The notes under the pieces are model-generated. The model had not been told where the DNA came from. It did not search any database and worked only from the letters and a program-made list of their open reading frames with translations. DNA of 64,000 nucleotides from Rhodopseudomonas sp. BAL398 (GTDB lineage: Bacteria > Pseudomonadota > Alphaproteobacteria > Rhizobiales > Xanthobacteraceae): assembly GCF_033001325.1 (NCBI RefSeq), contig NZ_CP133111.1:1550001-1614000 (forward strand). The letters run 5' to 3'. Positions 52,093 to 60,281 of this stretch are shown here, in pieces; positions within the stretch are counted from its first letter, which is position 1, and each line of letters starts with the position of its first letter. The translations under genes and the position numbers were made by a program.

Positions 52093-52138
52093 CAATAGCC
52101 GATCCGAGCGCCGCGGCAATAGCCTATCCGAGCCCCGC
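52093..52138. repeat. 24-bp tandem duplication
   Basis: CAATAGCCGATCCGAGC-N7 is followed directly by CAATAGCCTATCCGAGC-N5, two units of about 24 bp with three differences. Confidence 0.7.
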
Positions 52139-52485
52139 AAATATATAGGTCCCGATCCGGCGGACTTAACGGTAATTTCAGCTTCGATGCCGATCGAATT
52201 TCGGAGTGCCACATGCCCCGATGCGGTGACGAATTGAGGTGTTGGCGACCGTCCCTGGGCCGCTGGGACGCTGGGACGCCGGTCGCGGGCCAAAGGCCGA
52301 GCGGTTCCCCGCCCGGTCCTTCCGTCAAGGCAGTCTGGGAAAGCTGCGAAAATCGACAGGAGCCGCCGTGTCCAGCGTCGACAGCCGTCCCAGAGGGCCG
52401 CTCGATGGTCCGATCGGAACCTGCACCAAGGGGGCGACGAGTAACGTCGCGCCCAGGACTGCCGCCCGGAATCTCTTCCGGCGCA

Positions 52486-52588
52486 TCTAGAGCTCCGGTT
52501 CTGATAGATCAGAACCGGAGCTCTAGATTCTTATTTTGACGCGTTTTCTTTACGCGAACCGGTACCCACTTCGCTCGAAAACGCTCCA
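52486..52588. repeat. Perfect 20-bp palindrome plus dispersed repeat
   Basis: 52486-52505 and 52508-52527 are perfect inverted copies (TCTAGAGCTCCGGTTCTGAT and its complement) around an AG centre, a 42-bp hairpin with almost no loop. The flank 52528-52588 holds TTTTGACGCGTTTTCTTTAC, GCGAACCGGTACCCACTTCG and CTCGAAAACGCT, a repeat found between genes across rhizobia. A decayed copy is at 44291-44391. Confidence 0.88.
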
Positions 52589-52760
52589 GCGGCTGCCGAT
52601 GCCTGCGATGGCGAACGCCGTGCCGACGGTCACGAGGCCCCCAGCGGGAGATCTGCCGCCCTCCAGGTTCACGCCGTGTCGATCAACCAGAACATGCGTT
52701 CGGCAGACGCCGGCTCCCGGACCGTGGTCCACCGCCAAGCCGTCCGCGATCGCCCTGGCT

Positions 52761-52795
52761 GCGACCGCAGGACGCTTTGTCGTGCCTGCGGTCGC
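52761..52795. terminator. Hairpin at the end of the iron-uptake operon
   Basis: An 11-bp perfect stem GCGACCGCAGG/CCTGCGGTCGC with a 13-base loop, six bases beyond the stop of the last efe gene. There is no T-run, so its terminator role is tentative. Confidence 0.5.
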
Positions 52796-52801
52796 GGGGC
52801 G

Positions 52802-53629
52802 TTACTTCAACCCGAGTTCGCCACGCAGTCTGGAAAGATCCTCGGCGAGCGCCGTGACCGGACCGCGCACCGCGTTGCGGTCCTTCTTGGTCAATTCGTC
52901 GTAGCTCTTGTAGCCTCCGCCCGGCAGCGCGTATTTGGCGAGCACGGCTTCGACCTTGGTGAAGTTGGCGTCGATCCGGGTCACCAGCTTGGGGTTGGCC
53001 TTCTCGGTCAGCGACCGCAGCAGAGTGTGAATCTTCTTGGCGCCCTCGACATTGGCGTTGAAATCCCACAGGTCGGTGCGGCTGTAGCGATCCTCTTCGC
53101 CGGAAATCTTGGTCTTGGCGACTTCCTCCAGCAGCGCCGCGGCGCCGCCGACCACCTTCTCCGGCGGCACGGTCAGCCCCTTGATGCGGCTCTGCAACTC
53201 CTTGATGTCGGAATCCAGCTTGTCGGCCAGCGGGGCCAGGCCATCGACCGACTTCTTGGCGAACAGGCCGTATTCGATGCGATGAAAGCCAGTGAACTTC
53301 GGATCGGCCTCCTTCTTGGCGAAGTCGTCGGCACGAACGTCGATCGCCTTGTCGAGATCGGAGAACAATTCGGCGATCGGTTCGATCCGCTCGTAGTAGA
53401 CCCGCGCCGGCGCATACAGCGCCTGCGCCTTGGCGAGATCGCCGGCCCGGACCGCGTCGGTGAAGGCCTTGGATTTGCTGACCAGCGCTTCGACCTCCTC
53501 GCCGACCCAGATCTTGTATTCGGAGATCGGCAACACCAGTTCGCCCGGCGCCACCTTCGACGCCGCATGGGCGAAGGTCGCGGCGGCAACGCCGGCGGTC
53601 ACGATCGATAGCAGCTTCAGTCGCTTCAT
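52802..53629 (-). CDS. EfeO/EfeM-type imelysin (peptidase M75) protein without cupredoxin domain
   Basis: A 275-residue periplasmic protein. Signal peptide MKRLKLLSIVTAGVAAATFAHA. The rest is one M75/imelysin-like helical domain with the diagnostic HxxE motif in GFHRIEYGLF (His116, Glu119), SEYKIWV, and DLWDFNANVEGAKKIH. In EfeUOB systems this domain binds iron and passes it to the EfeU permease. Here it lacks the N-terminal cupredoxin, which instead sits in the other EfeO-like protein of the operon. It is the last gene, 4 bp after efeB. Confidence 0.9.
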   Translation of the reverse strand: MKRLKLLSIVTAGVAAATFAHAASKVAPGELVLPISEYKIWVGEEVEALVSKSKAFTDAVRAGDLAKAQALYAPARVYYERIEPIAELFSDLDKAIDVRADDFAKKEADPKFTGFHRIEYGLFAKKSVDGLAPLADKLDSDIKELQSRIKGLTVPPEKVVGGAAALLEEVAKTKISGEEDRYSRTDLWDFNANVEGAKKIHTLLRSLTEKANPKLVTRIDANFTKVEAVLAKYALPGGGYKSYDELTKKDRNAVRGPVTALAEDLSRLRGELGLK

Positions 53630-53633
53630 GGTG

Positions 53634-54953
53634 TCAGCCTTTCTTCGACGCCGCCTGAGCCGGCGCCCGTGGGGAGGGAGCAGGTAGAGATGCGGCATCG
53701 GCGAACAGCCGCTGGCCGAGATGGCCGCCGGGCGCGGCCACGCCGGGCAGCACGAAGTAGTAGCCGCCGCCGAATGGCTTGATGTATTCCTCGAGCGGTT
53801 CGCCGTTCAGCCGGTTCTGGGTGCCGATGAAGCCGAGCGCCAGATCCGACTGGAAAGCGACGAACAGCAGGCCCATGTCGAGCTGGCCCGATTTGCTGAC
53901 GCCGTTCGAATAGTTGAAGCCGCGTCGGATCAGTCGCGCCGTCGCCTCCGGGGTACGCGGATTGGCGAGACGGATATGCGAATCGAGCGGGACTTTCTCG
54001 CCCTTCGGATCGGCCGGATAACCGGGGTCGTCGAATTCGTCGGCCTTGCCGAGCGGCGCGCCGGAATTGCGCGCGCGTCCGAAGATCGCCTCCTGCTCGC
54101 TGAGCGGCGTGCGATCCCAGCGCTCGACGAAATTGCGCACCAGCCGCACCACCTGATAGCTGCCGCCGACGCTCCAGGCCGGCTCGCCGGCATCCGGCTG
54201 CACCCAGACATAGGCGTTCATGAGTTTGTCGTCGCGGACATCGGCATTGGCGGTGCCGTCCTTGAAGCCGAGCAGATTGCGTCCGGTGCCGATCGGACCG
54301 CTGCGCGCGCCATGGGTGGCGGCGAATCCCTCCTGCTTCCATTTGATCGCGAGCAGGTCCGGCGTCGCCTTGACGACGTCGCGCAGCGCGTGGATCACCT
54401 CTTCGGGGGTTTCGGCGCAGAACTGGATCATCAGGTCGCCGTGGCACAGATCCGCATTCAGCGCGTCGTTGGGGAAATCCTCCATTTCGACCAGTTGGTT
54501 CGGCCGCAGCGCCGCGAGGCCGAACCGGCCGTCGAACAACGAAGCGCCGACCGCGACCGTGACGGTGAGGTGTTCCGGCTTGATGATGGGGCCGAGGACG
54601 CCGCTGTCGGCCGGCGGCAAGGCCGCGTCGAGTTGGGGCGGCGTGCCGCCATGCATCAGAAATTCCGCGCGGGCGGTCAGCGTGATGAACAGCTGGCGCA
54701 ATTCCTCGCGGTTCTCCGCAAGCACATCGAAGGCGGCGACCAGGCCCGCATAGGGTTGCGGCGTGGTGATCCCGGCCTGATGCGGACCGTAAAACGGGAT
54801 CGCCAGCGACGGCGCCGCCGCAGGCGCCGCTTGCGTCCCCGACGGCAGCAGACCGAGGCTACCCGCGGCCAATCCGACAAGCAGGCCGCGGCGCTGCGGC
54901 GACGACGGCGCGTCGCTGCGCGAACCGGCGGAATTGTGATGACGATCTTTCAT
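53634..54953 (-). CDS. efeB: EfeB, DyP-type haem peroxidase (Tat-exported)
   Basis: A 439-residue periplasmic peroxidase of the iron uptake system; proposed roles are ferrous iron oxidation or release of iron from haem. The N-terminus is a Tat signal (PQRRGLLVGLAAGSLGLLP). DyP marks are GFKDGTAN (catalytic Asp in GxxDG), the ERWDRTPLSEQE region typical of EfeB, and FQSDLALGFIGTQNRLNGEPLEEYI (in parts) near the C-terminus. The ATG at 54953 has GAGGAG upstream, so the longer frame is rejected. Thirteen bases separate it from efeO. Confidence 0.95.
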   Translation of the reverse strand: MKDRHHNSAGSRSDAPSSPQRRGLLVGLAAGSLGLLPSGTQAAPAAAPSLAIPFYGPHQAGITTPQPYAGLVAAFDVLAENREELRQLFITLTARAEFLMHGGTPPQLDAALPPADSGVLGPIIKPEHLTVTVAVGASLFDGRFGLAALRPNQLVEMEDFPNDALNADLCHGDLMIQFCAETPEEVIHALRDVVKATPDLLAIKWKQEGFAATHGARSGPIGTGRNLLGFKDGTANADVRDDKLMNAYVWVQPDAGEPAWSVGGSYQVVRLVRNFVERWDRTPLSEQEAIFGRARNSGAPLGKADEFDDPGYPADPKGEKVPLDSHIRLANPRTPEATARLIRRGFNYSNGVSKSGQLDMGLLFVAFQSDLALGFIGTQNRLNGEPLEEYIKPFGGGYYFVLPGVAAPGGHLGQRLFADAASLPAPSPRAPAQAASKKG

Positions 54954-54966
54954 GGCAAACTCCTCG

Positions 54967-56043
54967 TCACAGCCCCAAGATCGCCGGCAGGCGCGCGCTG
55001 CAGCGGGCGAAATCATCTGCCGCCCGAACCATGACGCGGCGATCGTCGTCGCCGAGCGCGGCACCGCGAGGCGCCTCACCCGCTTTCGTCAATGCCTGGC
55101 GCAAGCTCGCGGCGGCGGCATTCAGCTCGGCGGCGGCGGCGCTGTCGGCCCGCTCCGTCAGCGGGCCGAACAACTCGACGACCCGGACCGCGCCGCGCAG
55201 CCGGGCGTCGGCTTCGGCAAGATCGACCGGTGCCGTGCCGCCGAGGATTTCGGCCAGGGCCTTCGCCGCGGCAGCCGCGCCGGCAATCAACCGGTCCGGC
55301 GCCGGCGTCAATGCGCGCGCCGCGCGGCGGAAGGCGGCGACGTCGGTGCGCAACGTCGCGCTCGCCGGCGCCAGTCTCCCGAGCGTGCCGCCGTCGACGA
55401 TTGCAGGACCGATCGCCACAAGATCGGCCGCGACGGCCCGGGTCTCGGCCTCGATCAAGGGCGCAATCGGCGCCAATTGCAGCAGCCCTCCCCGAACCTC
55501 ACTCCAGCGCGCTCCGACGGCGGCAACATCGCCCGCCGCGACGGCCGCGGCGAGCGCAGCCGCCGCGGCGTCGAGGCTGCTCAGTTCGCCCGCCAGCCAC
55601 ACCCGATATTCCGCCACCGGGCCGATCAGATCGGTCGCGCTGGGCTTCTGCACATTGGCGGCGGTGGTGCCGGCGGCATTGACCACGGTCAGCCGTCCGC
55701 GCGGATTGTCGAGCAGCCCGCAAGTGATCTCGTATTCGCCGGGCTCGAGCCGCGTGGTCATCTTCTGGCGAAAGCCCGGCGCGATGTTCTCGCGCTCGTC
55801 GATCACCATCACCCCCTTCAGGATTTCCCATTCCAGCGCGCGGCTGGAGCGATTGGTGATCTGGAAGACGACGAGGCCGGCCGGCACCTTGAGCTCGTTG
55901 GGCTCGCAGGCCTTGGCGGTGACCACGACGGCGACCGGGCCGAACGGTGTCTCCGCCGCGACACCCGGCGTCGCGCCGGCAAGCAGCAGAACGCAAAGCG
56001 GTGCAGCCGCCGCGCGCCGTCCGGGTTTGGCTTTCAACGACAT
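54967..56043 (-). CDS. efeO: EfeO-like protein: cupredoxin domain plus degenerate imelysin domain
   Basis: A 358-residue periplasmic protein. After a signal peptide (APLCVLLLAGATPGVAA) comes the EfeO cupredoxin domain with its metal-site landmarks: AKACEPNEL, LEWEILKG, DERENIAPG and YEITCGLL. The C-terminal half has the length of an M75 domain and keeps EYRVWLAGELSSL, but it is extremely Ala-rich and has no HxxE motif: no His lies in the expected GFHRxE position. It thus looks like a cupredoxin carrier with a decayed M75 half, complementing the separate M75 protein of the operon. The start overlaps the efeU stop (ATGA). Confidence 0.85.
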   Translation of the reverse strand: MSLKAKPGRRAAAAPLCVLLLAGATPGVAAETPFGPVAVVVTAKACEPNELKVPAGLVVFQITNRSSRALEWEILKGVMVIDERENIAPGFRQKMTTRLEPGEYEITCGLLDNPRGRLTVVNAAGTTAANVQKPSATDLIGPVAEYRVWLAGELSSLDAAAAALAAAVAAGDVAAVGARWSEVRGGLLQLAPIAPLIEAETRAVAADLVAIGPAIVDGGTLGRLAPASATLRTDVAAFRRAARALTPAPDRLIAGAAAAAKALAEILGGTAPVDLAEADARLRGAVRVVELFGPLTERADSAAAAELNAAAASLRQALTKAGEAPRGAALGDDDRRVMVRAADDFARCSARLPAILGL

Positions 56044-56912
56044 CAGCTCACCTCGGAAATCGATTGCGATGAAGCCGCGCCTGCGGATTGCGGCACGACC
56101 GCCGGGCGGCCGCCGCGCAGGAACAGCACCAGCGCAGGGATCAGGAAGAGGAAATAGGCCAGCACCTCGCCGATCGCGGGCGTGTCGTGATAGCCGAACA
56201 GCCCCGACAGCAGCGTGCCGAGCACACCGTCTTTTGGCAGCGCGGCGGACAGATCGAAGGCAATCGCCTGCAAGCCGTTCCACAGGCCCGCCTCGTGCAG
56301 CGAGCGCACCGCGCCCGCGAGCAGACCGGCGGCGACGAACAGGATCAGCACCCCGGTCCAGCGGAAGAACCGCGCAAGGTTGAGCCGGCGACCGCCGCGA
56401 TAGATCGCCATGCCGATGCCGACCGCAACCGCGAGACCCAGCACCGCGCCCGCCAGCGCTTCAATGCCGACTTCATCGCGCTGCTGGAAGGCGGCGAGCA
56501 GAAACAGCACGGATTCCAGGCCTTCGCGGGCGACCGCGAAAAATGCCAGCGCCACCAGCGCCAGGCTTTGTCGGCCGTCGCCCGCCAGCGCATGATCGAT
56601 GCTGTCGTGCAACTCCGCCTTGATCGAACGCGCCGCCCGCCGCATCCAGAACACCATCGCGGTCAGCACCACCACCGCGAAGAGCCCGACGCCGGCCTCG
56701 AACAGTTCCTGTAATTTCTGCGGCAATTCCGCCGACATCAATTCCAGCGCGATCCCGAACGCGAGGCTCAGCAGCACCGCTGCCGCGACGCCGAGCCACA
56801 CCAGGTGCATCGCCGCGCCACGCCCGGTCTGCCGCAGATAGCCGGCGACGATCCCGACGATTAGCGCCGCCTCGACGCCTTCGCGCAGCATGATGAGAAA
56901 AGGCACCAGCAT
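56043..56912 (-). CDS. efeU: EfeU/FTR1 family iron permease
   Basis: A 289-residue inner-membrane permease of the oxidase-dependent FTR1 family. The two iron-binding REXXE motifs are present: LREGVEAAL in the first helix and AREGLESVL in the fourth; seven helices are predicted. The start at 56912 places REGVE ten residues in, as in the family; the upstream extension to 56975 is unlikely. It is the first gene of the operon efeU-efeO-efeB-M75, with overlapping or nearly touching genes throughout. Confidence 0.95.
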   Translation of the reverse strand: MLVPFLIMLREGVEAALIVGIVAGYLRQTGRGAAMHLVWLGVAAAVLLSLAFGIALELMSAELPQKLQELFEAGVGLFAVVVLTAMVFWMRRAARSIKAELHDSIDHALAGDGRQSLALVALAFFAVAREGLESVLFLLAAFQQRDEVGIEALAGAVLGLAVAVGIGMAIYRGGRRLNLARFFRWTGVLILFVAAGLLAGAVRSLHEAGLWNGLQAIAFDLSAALPKDGVLGTLLSGLFGYHDTPAIGEVLAYFLFLIPALVLFLRGGRPAVVPQSAGAASSQSISEVS

Positions 56913-57474
56913 CAGAGATCCGAGGTGAGTTGCATAAAATGGCGGGTTTCCACGAACGGCCCGGCAACAGCGCAACGTGTCAGCATCGGTTTGCGCCAGC
57001 GCGGTCGCTGTCCGACGGGTACCAACTCCGACGTGCTACGCGAGAGACCTTGTGCAATCACATCGCACCAGAGCGCGACAGCCTCGATGGCCGTCCACAG
57101 TGTAGGGCCGATGCCCGTGAGGATGTATTGCATGGTCTCGAACCGGCGCGATCATGCTGTTGCGATGCATGCGCAGCTGCGGAGGTAATCGAGGACAAAA
57201 TGCGCGTCAATGAGATTGCGCGGCTTGGATGAATTCTAATTCCATAGATTATAATCGCTCTATTCTAAGACCGTCACAGGACGCGTGGAGAGTCGTCGCG
57301 CCGCCTTATCAAATCGCAACACTTGCGCGCGATCGAAGGTCGGCATCGCGCCGCGATTTGAATCGCTATCTCGCCGAAGCCTCGCGGCCGGGCGCTCCGA
57401 TCGCGCAGCAATTCGGCCCTGCCCCGGCGCCAGCCATGCTAGTCCTAAGCGTATTCTCATCCGACGAGCGACGC
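56913..57474. other. Divergent region between efeU and nikR
   Basis: About 560 bp holding the promoters of the efe operon (-) and nikR (+). I find no convincing Fur, Irr or NikR palindrome. An AT-rich block (57236-57276) with TTCTAA repeats (TTCTAATTCC and TATTCTAAG) resembles a degenerate Irr-type element but is not a clean match. A mini-frame with a good ribosome site is listed separately. Confidence 0.4.
57200..57232 (+). other. Ten-codon mini-frame with strong ribosome site
   Basis: ATG at 57200, preceded by GAGGA (57191-57195) and GGAGG (57181-57185), encodes MRVNEIARLG and then TGA. The stop overlaps another ATG (ATGA at 57229). It may be a leader peptide or the remnant of a deleted gene; nothing here proves translation. 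Confidence 0.35.
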
Positions 57475-57980
57475 ATGGAGCGAGTCGGGATTTCCCTCGA
57501 CGACAATCTGCTGGACCAGTTCGATCAGTTCATTCGCCGCAGGGTTACGTGAACCGATCCGAGGCGGTCCGCGACGTGCTGCACGACCGCTTGCAGGAAG
57601 ACCGGCTGTCGGAAGACAAGGCGCTGCTCTGCGTCGCCTCCCTGAGCGATGTCTGCAACCACCCCGAACGCGAACTGGCGCGGCCGATCGCCGAGATCCA
57701 GCACGCCCATCACGATCTGGTCCGCTCGACCATGCATGTCCACCTCGACCATGAGAACTGCCTGGAAGTGTCGATGATGGAAGGACCGACGATCGCGGTG
57801 CGAGAACTCGCCGACACCCTGATGGCCCAGACCGGCGTTCGCCACGGCCGGCTCAATGTGGTCCCGGTCGACGTCACGGTGGCGGCGCCCAGCCATGGCC
57901 ATCACGGCCATCGTCACCATGACCACAGCAGCGAAACCGCGACGGCCGCTCCGCACGTCCGCACCAGCCCGAAGACCTGA
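57475..57980 (+). pseudogene. nikR: NikR nickel-responsive regulator, interrupted by a one-base frameshift
   Basis: NikR represses nickel uptake genes when Ni2+ is plentiful. Frame 1 from the ATG at 57475 gives the ribbon-helix-helix start MERVGISLDDNLLDQFDQFI-RRR and then runs into a stop at 57550. The expected continuation, GYVNRSEAVRDVLHDRLQED, is read one base back from 57543. One missing G in the run at 57542-57544 explains this. The metal domain is intact downstream: HAHHDL, STMHVHLDHENCLEV supplies the His/His/Cys ligands. A His-rich tail (HGHHGHRHHDH) ends the protein, unusual for NikR. Either a real mutation or a sequencing error. Confidence 0.85.
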
Positions 57981-58066
57981 TCGGGCAGCGAGCGCATCGA
58001 CAGGACAGCGGCCAATCCCGTCGATGAACAGGAACAGGCGCAGTTTCAATGGATTAGGCTTGGGTG

Positions 58067-58151
58067 TGGTGCGCTCGGAGGGACTCGAACCCCCACGATT
58101 TTACTCACTGCCACCTCAAGGCAGCGCGTCTACCAATTCCGCCACGAGCGC
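58067..58151 (-). tRNA. tRNA-Leu (anticodon GAG)
   Basis: Read on the minus strand: acceptor stem GCGCTCG (58151-58145) pairing with CGAGCGC (58077-58071), discriminator A and an encoded CCA (58069-58067). The D-loop contains GGTAGACGC, the anticodon stem-loop is CTGCC-TTGAGGT-GGCAG with anticodon GAG, a long class II variable arm follows (TGAGTAAAATCGT region), then the T-loop GGTTCGAGTCC. All features are those of tRNA-Leu, reading CUC/CUU codons. Confidence 0.96.
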
Positions 58152-58231
58152 TAAGGATCGGGTTCAGGGGCCTGCCCTGACCGGACCAACGGCGCCCATT
58201 TAACAAATCAATGATGAAGGGACAAGGCCGC

Positions 58232-58474
58232 TTATCGATGATCCGGCGATCGCGGCAACATCTGTTTGACCTCGACCGCGATCCGATTGCGATCGACCAG
58301 CACCATGCCGCTGGCCACCGGCATATTATTGGCGAGGATCTTGACCTCGTCGGCCTCGGTGGCGTCCAGTTCGATGATCGCGCCGCGGCTGAGCCGCAGC
58401 ACCTGATGGATGGGCATTGACGCGGTCCCGAGGACCACCATCAGATCGACGGAGACTTTATCGAGTGTTGGCAC
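58232..58474 (-). CDS. FliN-like protein (SpoA domain), stand-alone
   Basis: An 80-residue protein that is almost only the SpoA/FliN C-terminal domain: LDKVSVDLMVVLGTASMPIHQVLRLSRGAIIEL (in outline) followed by NNMPVASGMVLVDRNRIAVEVKQM. This is the fold forming the C-ring of the flagellar switch and the sorting platform of type III secretion. No flagellar or secretion gene is nearby in the window, so it may be an accessory copy. It is divergent from lipB (64 bp). Confidence 0.88.
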   Translation of the reverse strand: MPTLDKVSVDLMVVLGTASMPIHQVLRLSRGAIIELDATEADEVKILANNMPVASGMVLVDRNRIAVEVKQMLPRSPDHR

Positions 58475-58538
58475 TGCGACCCATACTCACAAACTGGCGG
58501 AATTGCTGTGTTCCACAACACCACATTATGGTTAGCCA

Positions 58539-59273
58539 ATGATTAATGCCCGGCAAACGCTCGATTTGCAGGGCTTCCTGCCGGTCGCCGGCGCCGCCGG
58601 TGTGGATTGGCAGATTGCCGATTCGCCGGTGCCCTATCTGGCGGCGGTGGCGGCGATGGAAGCCTGGGTGGCGGCGATCGCGGCCGGCACCGCGCCCGAA
58701 CAGGTCTGGCTGCTGGAACACCCGCCGCTCTACACCTCGGGCACCAGCGGTCAGGCGAGCGATCTGCTCGACCCACGTTTTCCACTGTTTACTGCCGGAC
58801 GCGGCGGGCAATTGACCTATCACGGCCCCGGCCAGCGCATCGCCTATGTGATGCTCGACCTGAAACGGCGCCGTCCCGACGTGCGCGCCTATGTGGCCGC
58901 GCTCGAGCAATGGATCATCCAGACCCTGGCGGCATTCAATGTGCGCGGCGAGCGTCGCGAGGACCGGGTCGGGGTCTGGGTGGCGCGGCCCGACAAGGGC
59001 GACGGCTATGAGGACAAGATCGCCGCCATAGGGGTCCGGCTGCGGCGCTGGGTGACGTTTCACGGCATCGCCATCAATGTCGAGCCCGACCTCAGCCACT
59101 TTAAGGCGATCGTGCCCTGCGGCGTCACCGACCCGCGCTACGGCGTCACCAGCCTGGTCGATCTCGGGCTCCCGGTCACCATGGCCGATCTCGACGTCGC
59201 CCTCCACGCCGCCTTTAACGAGGTGTTCGGCGCCACCGACCAGGCTTTGAATGCGGTAAGCGGCATCAGCTGA
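58539..59273 (+). CDS. lipB: Octanoyl-[ACP]:protein N-octanoyltransferase
   Basis: Transfers octanoyl from acyl carrier protein to lipoyl domains, the first step of lipoate synthesis. The 244 residues contain the family motifs [36 protein letters not shown] (in outline), the Lys in [14 protein letters not shown] and the catalytic Cys in [16 protein letters not shown]. lipA is not adjacent. The protein is somewhat longer than the E. coli enzyme at its N-terminus. Confidence 0.96.
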   Translation: MINARQTLDLQGFLPVAGAAGVDWQIADSPVPYLAAVAAMEAWVAAIAAGTAPEQVWLLEHPPLYTSGTSGQASDLLDPRFPLFTAGRGGQLTYHGPGQRIAYVMLDLKRRRPDVRAYVAALEQWIIQTLAAFNVRGERREDRVGVWVARPDKGDGYEDKIAAIGVRLRRWVTFHGIAINVEPDLSHFKAIVPCGVTDPRYGVTSLVDLGLPVTMADLDVALHAAFNEVFGATDQALNAVSGIS

Positions 59274-59350
59274 GAGTTTCCGTCAGTCGATTGTCAGGTT
59301 GATCGGTTCATACCTGCCGCAAATGCAACAGGCAGCGAAGGACCGAACCG

Positions 59351-60271
59351 ATGTTGAAGATGTGGCTATTGCGACTGCACCGCTGGATCACGCTGGTGCT
59401 GTCTATCCCGCTCGCGGTGCTGATCGTCACCGGGTTGATCCTGTCGGTCGAGCCGATCGTGACCGGCGCCGAGCCGGGAATCGTCACCGCCGACACGCTC
59501 AATGCCGTGCTCGCCAAGCACGATCCGCAGGGCAACGCCCGGATGCTGATGGTGCGGGCCTATGACGGCACGGCCTCGATCGGTGGCGCCCGGCGCAGCG
59601 ACGGGCTGGTCCATGTCGATCTGGCCAGCAATGAGCGTATCGAGTCTCCCGGCGCCCTCGCCCAATTCCTGATGTCCTCCCGGCGTCTGCACGAGCACCT
59701 GATCGGCGGCTTCGGCTGGCTGGTCACGGTCTCGACGGTCGCGATGCTCGGCCTGATCCTGCTCGGCATTCTGATGGGCCTGCCGCGGCTGACCAATTCG
59801 CTGTCCGGCTGGCACAAGGGCACCGCCTGGTTCTTGCTGCCGCTGCTGATCCTCAGCCCCCTCACCGGCCTGTTGATCGCGCTCGGCGTCAGCTTTTCCG
59901 CGCCGCTACCGCGGCCGGTTGCCGGCACCGCACCGATCCCGATCACCGAAGCGGTTCGTATCGTCGGCGCGGCCTATGACCTGTCGCGGCTGAGCTGGAT
60001 CCGGCCACGCGGCGGCGTCATGCTGGCGCGGCTCGACGACGGCGGCGAGATGCGGGTGTTCGCGGTGACCGGCGACGGGCTGCAGCCGACCGCGCGCAAC
60101 TGGCCACGCCTGCTTCACGAGGGCAACTGGGCCAGCACCGTTCCGGCGCTGCTCAATGTGGTCACGTCGATTGCGCTGCTGCTGCTGATCACCACCGGAC
60201 TGTGGATCTGGGCAAGGCGCAAGCTGCGCCGTCGGCCGGTGCGGGCGTCGTCATCCGCAATGGCGCACTGA
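59351..60271 (+). CDS. PepSY-associated transmembrane protein
   Basis: A 306-residue membrane protein of the PepSY_TM family (often annotated as iron-regulated or siderophore-reductase-like). It has four transmembrane helices: LHRWITLVLSIPLAVLIVTGLIL, LVTVSTVAMLGLILLGILMGL, WFLLPLLILSPLTGLLIAL and VVTSIALLLLITTGLWIWA (all in parts). The conserved HRW, HEHL, GWHKG and LHEG motifs contain the histidines that may bind haem. Two PepSY-like periplasmic regions lie between. It could take part in ferric or haem reduction; this is by family analogy. Confidence 0.85.
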   Translation: MLKMWLLRLHRWITLVLSIPLAVLIVTGLILSVEPIVTGAEPGIVTADTLNAVLAKHDPQGNARMLMVRAYDGTASIGGARRSDGLVHVDLASNERIESPGALAQFLMSSRRLHEHLIGGFGWLVTVSTVAMLGLILLGILMGLPRLTNSLSGWHKGTAWFLLPLLILSPLTGLLIALGVSFSAPLPRPVAGTAPIPITEAVRIVGAAYDLSRLSWIRPRGGVMLARLDDGGEMRVFAVTGDGLQPTARNWPRLLHEGNWASTVPALLNVVTSIALLLLITTGLWIWARRKLRRRPVRASSSAMAH

Positions 60272-60281
60272 TCCGCCGCCT

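Larger units (their letters stand above)
51908..52801. other. Repeat-rich gap of about 0.9 kb without a supported gene
   Basis: No reading frame here has recognisable protein features. Contents, left to right: a 24-bp tandem duplication (52093-52138), short GCTGGGAC repeats (52258-52280), a perfect palindrome and attached dispersed repeat (52486-52588), and a hairpin next to the iron operon (52761-52795). The minus-strand frame 52550-52738 overlaps the repeat and is not convincing. Confidence 0.6.

Noticed and set aside
51904-52293. 129-residue minus-strand frame in the repeat-rich gap
   Set aside because: Arg/Ser/Pro-rich composition, spans a tandem repeat and has no ribosome site or family features.
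52550-52738. 62-residue minus-strand frame as a gene or pseudogene
   Set aside because: It overlaps the dispersed repeat and shows no recognisable domain.
57229-57474. N-terminal extension of NikR from the ATG at 57229
   Set aside because: The upstream residues bear no relation to NikR; family proteins begin at MERV, matching the ATG at 57475.
57535-57555. Programmed -1 frameshifting in nikR
   Set aside because: No X-XXY-YYZ slippery heptamer and no clear stimulating stem-loop; a lost base is simpler. Not fully excluded.
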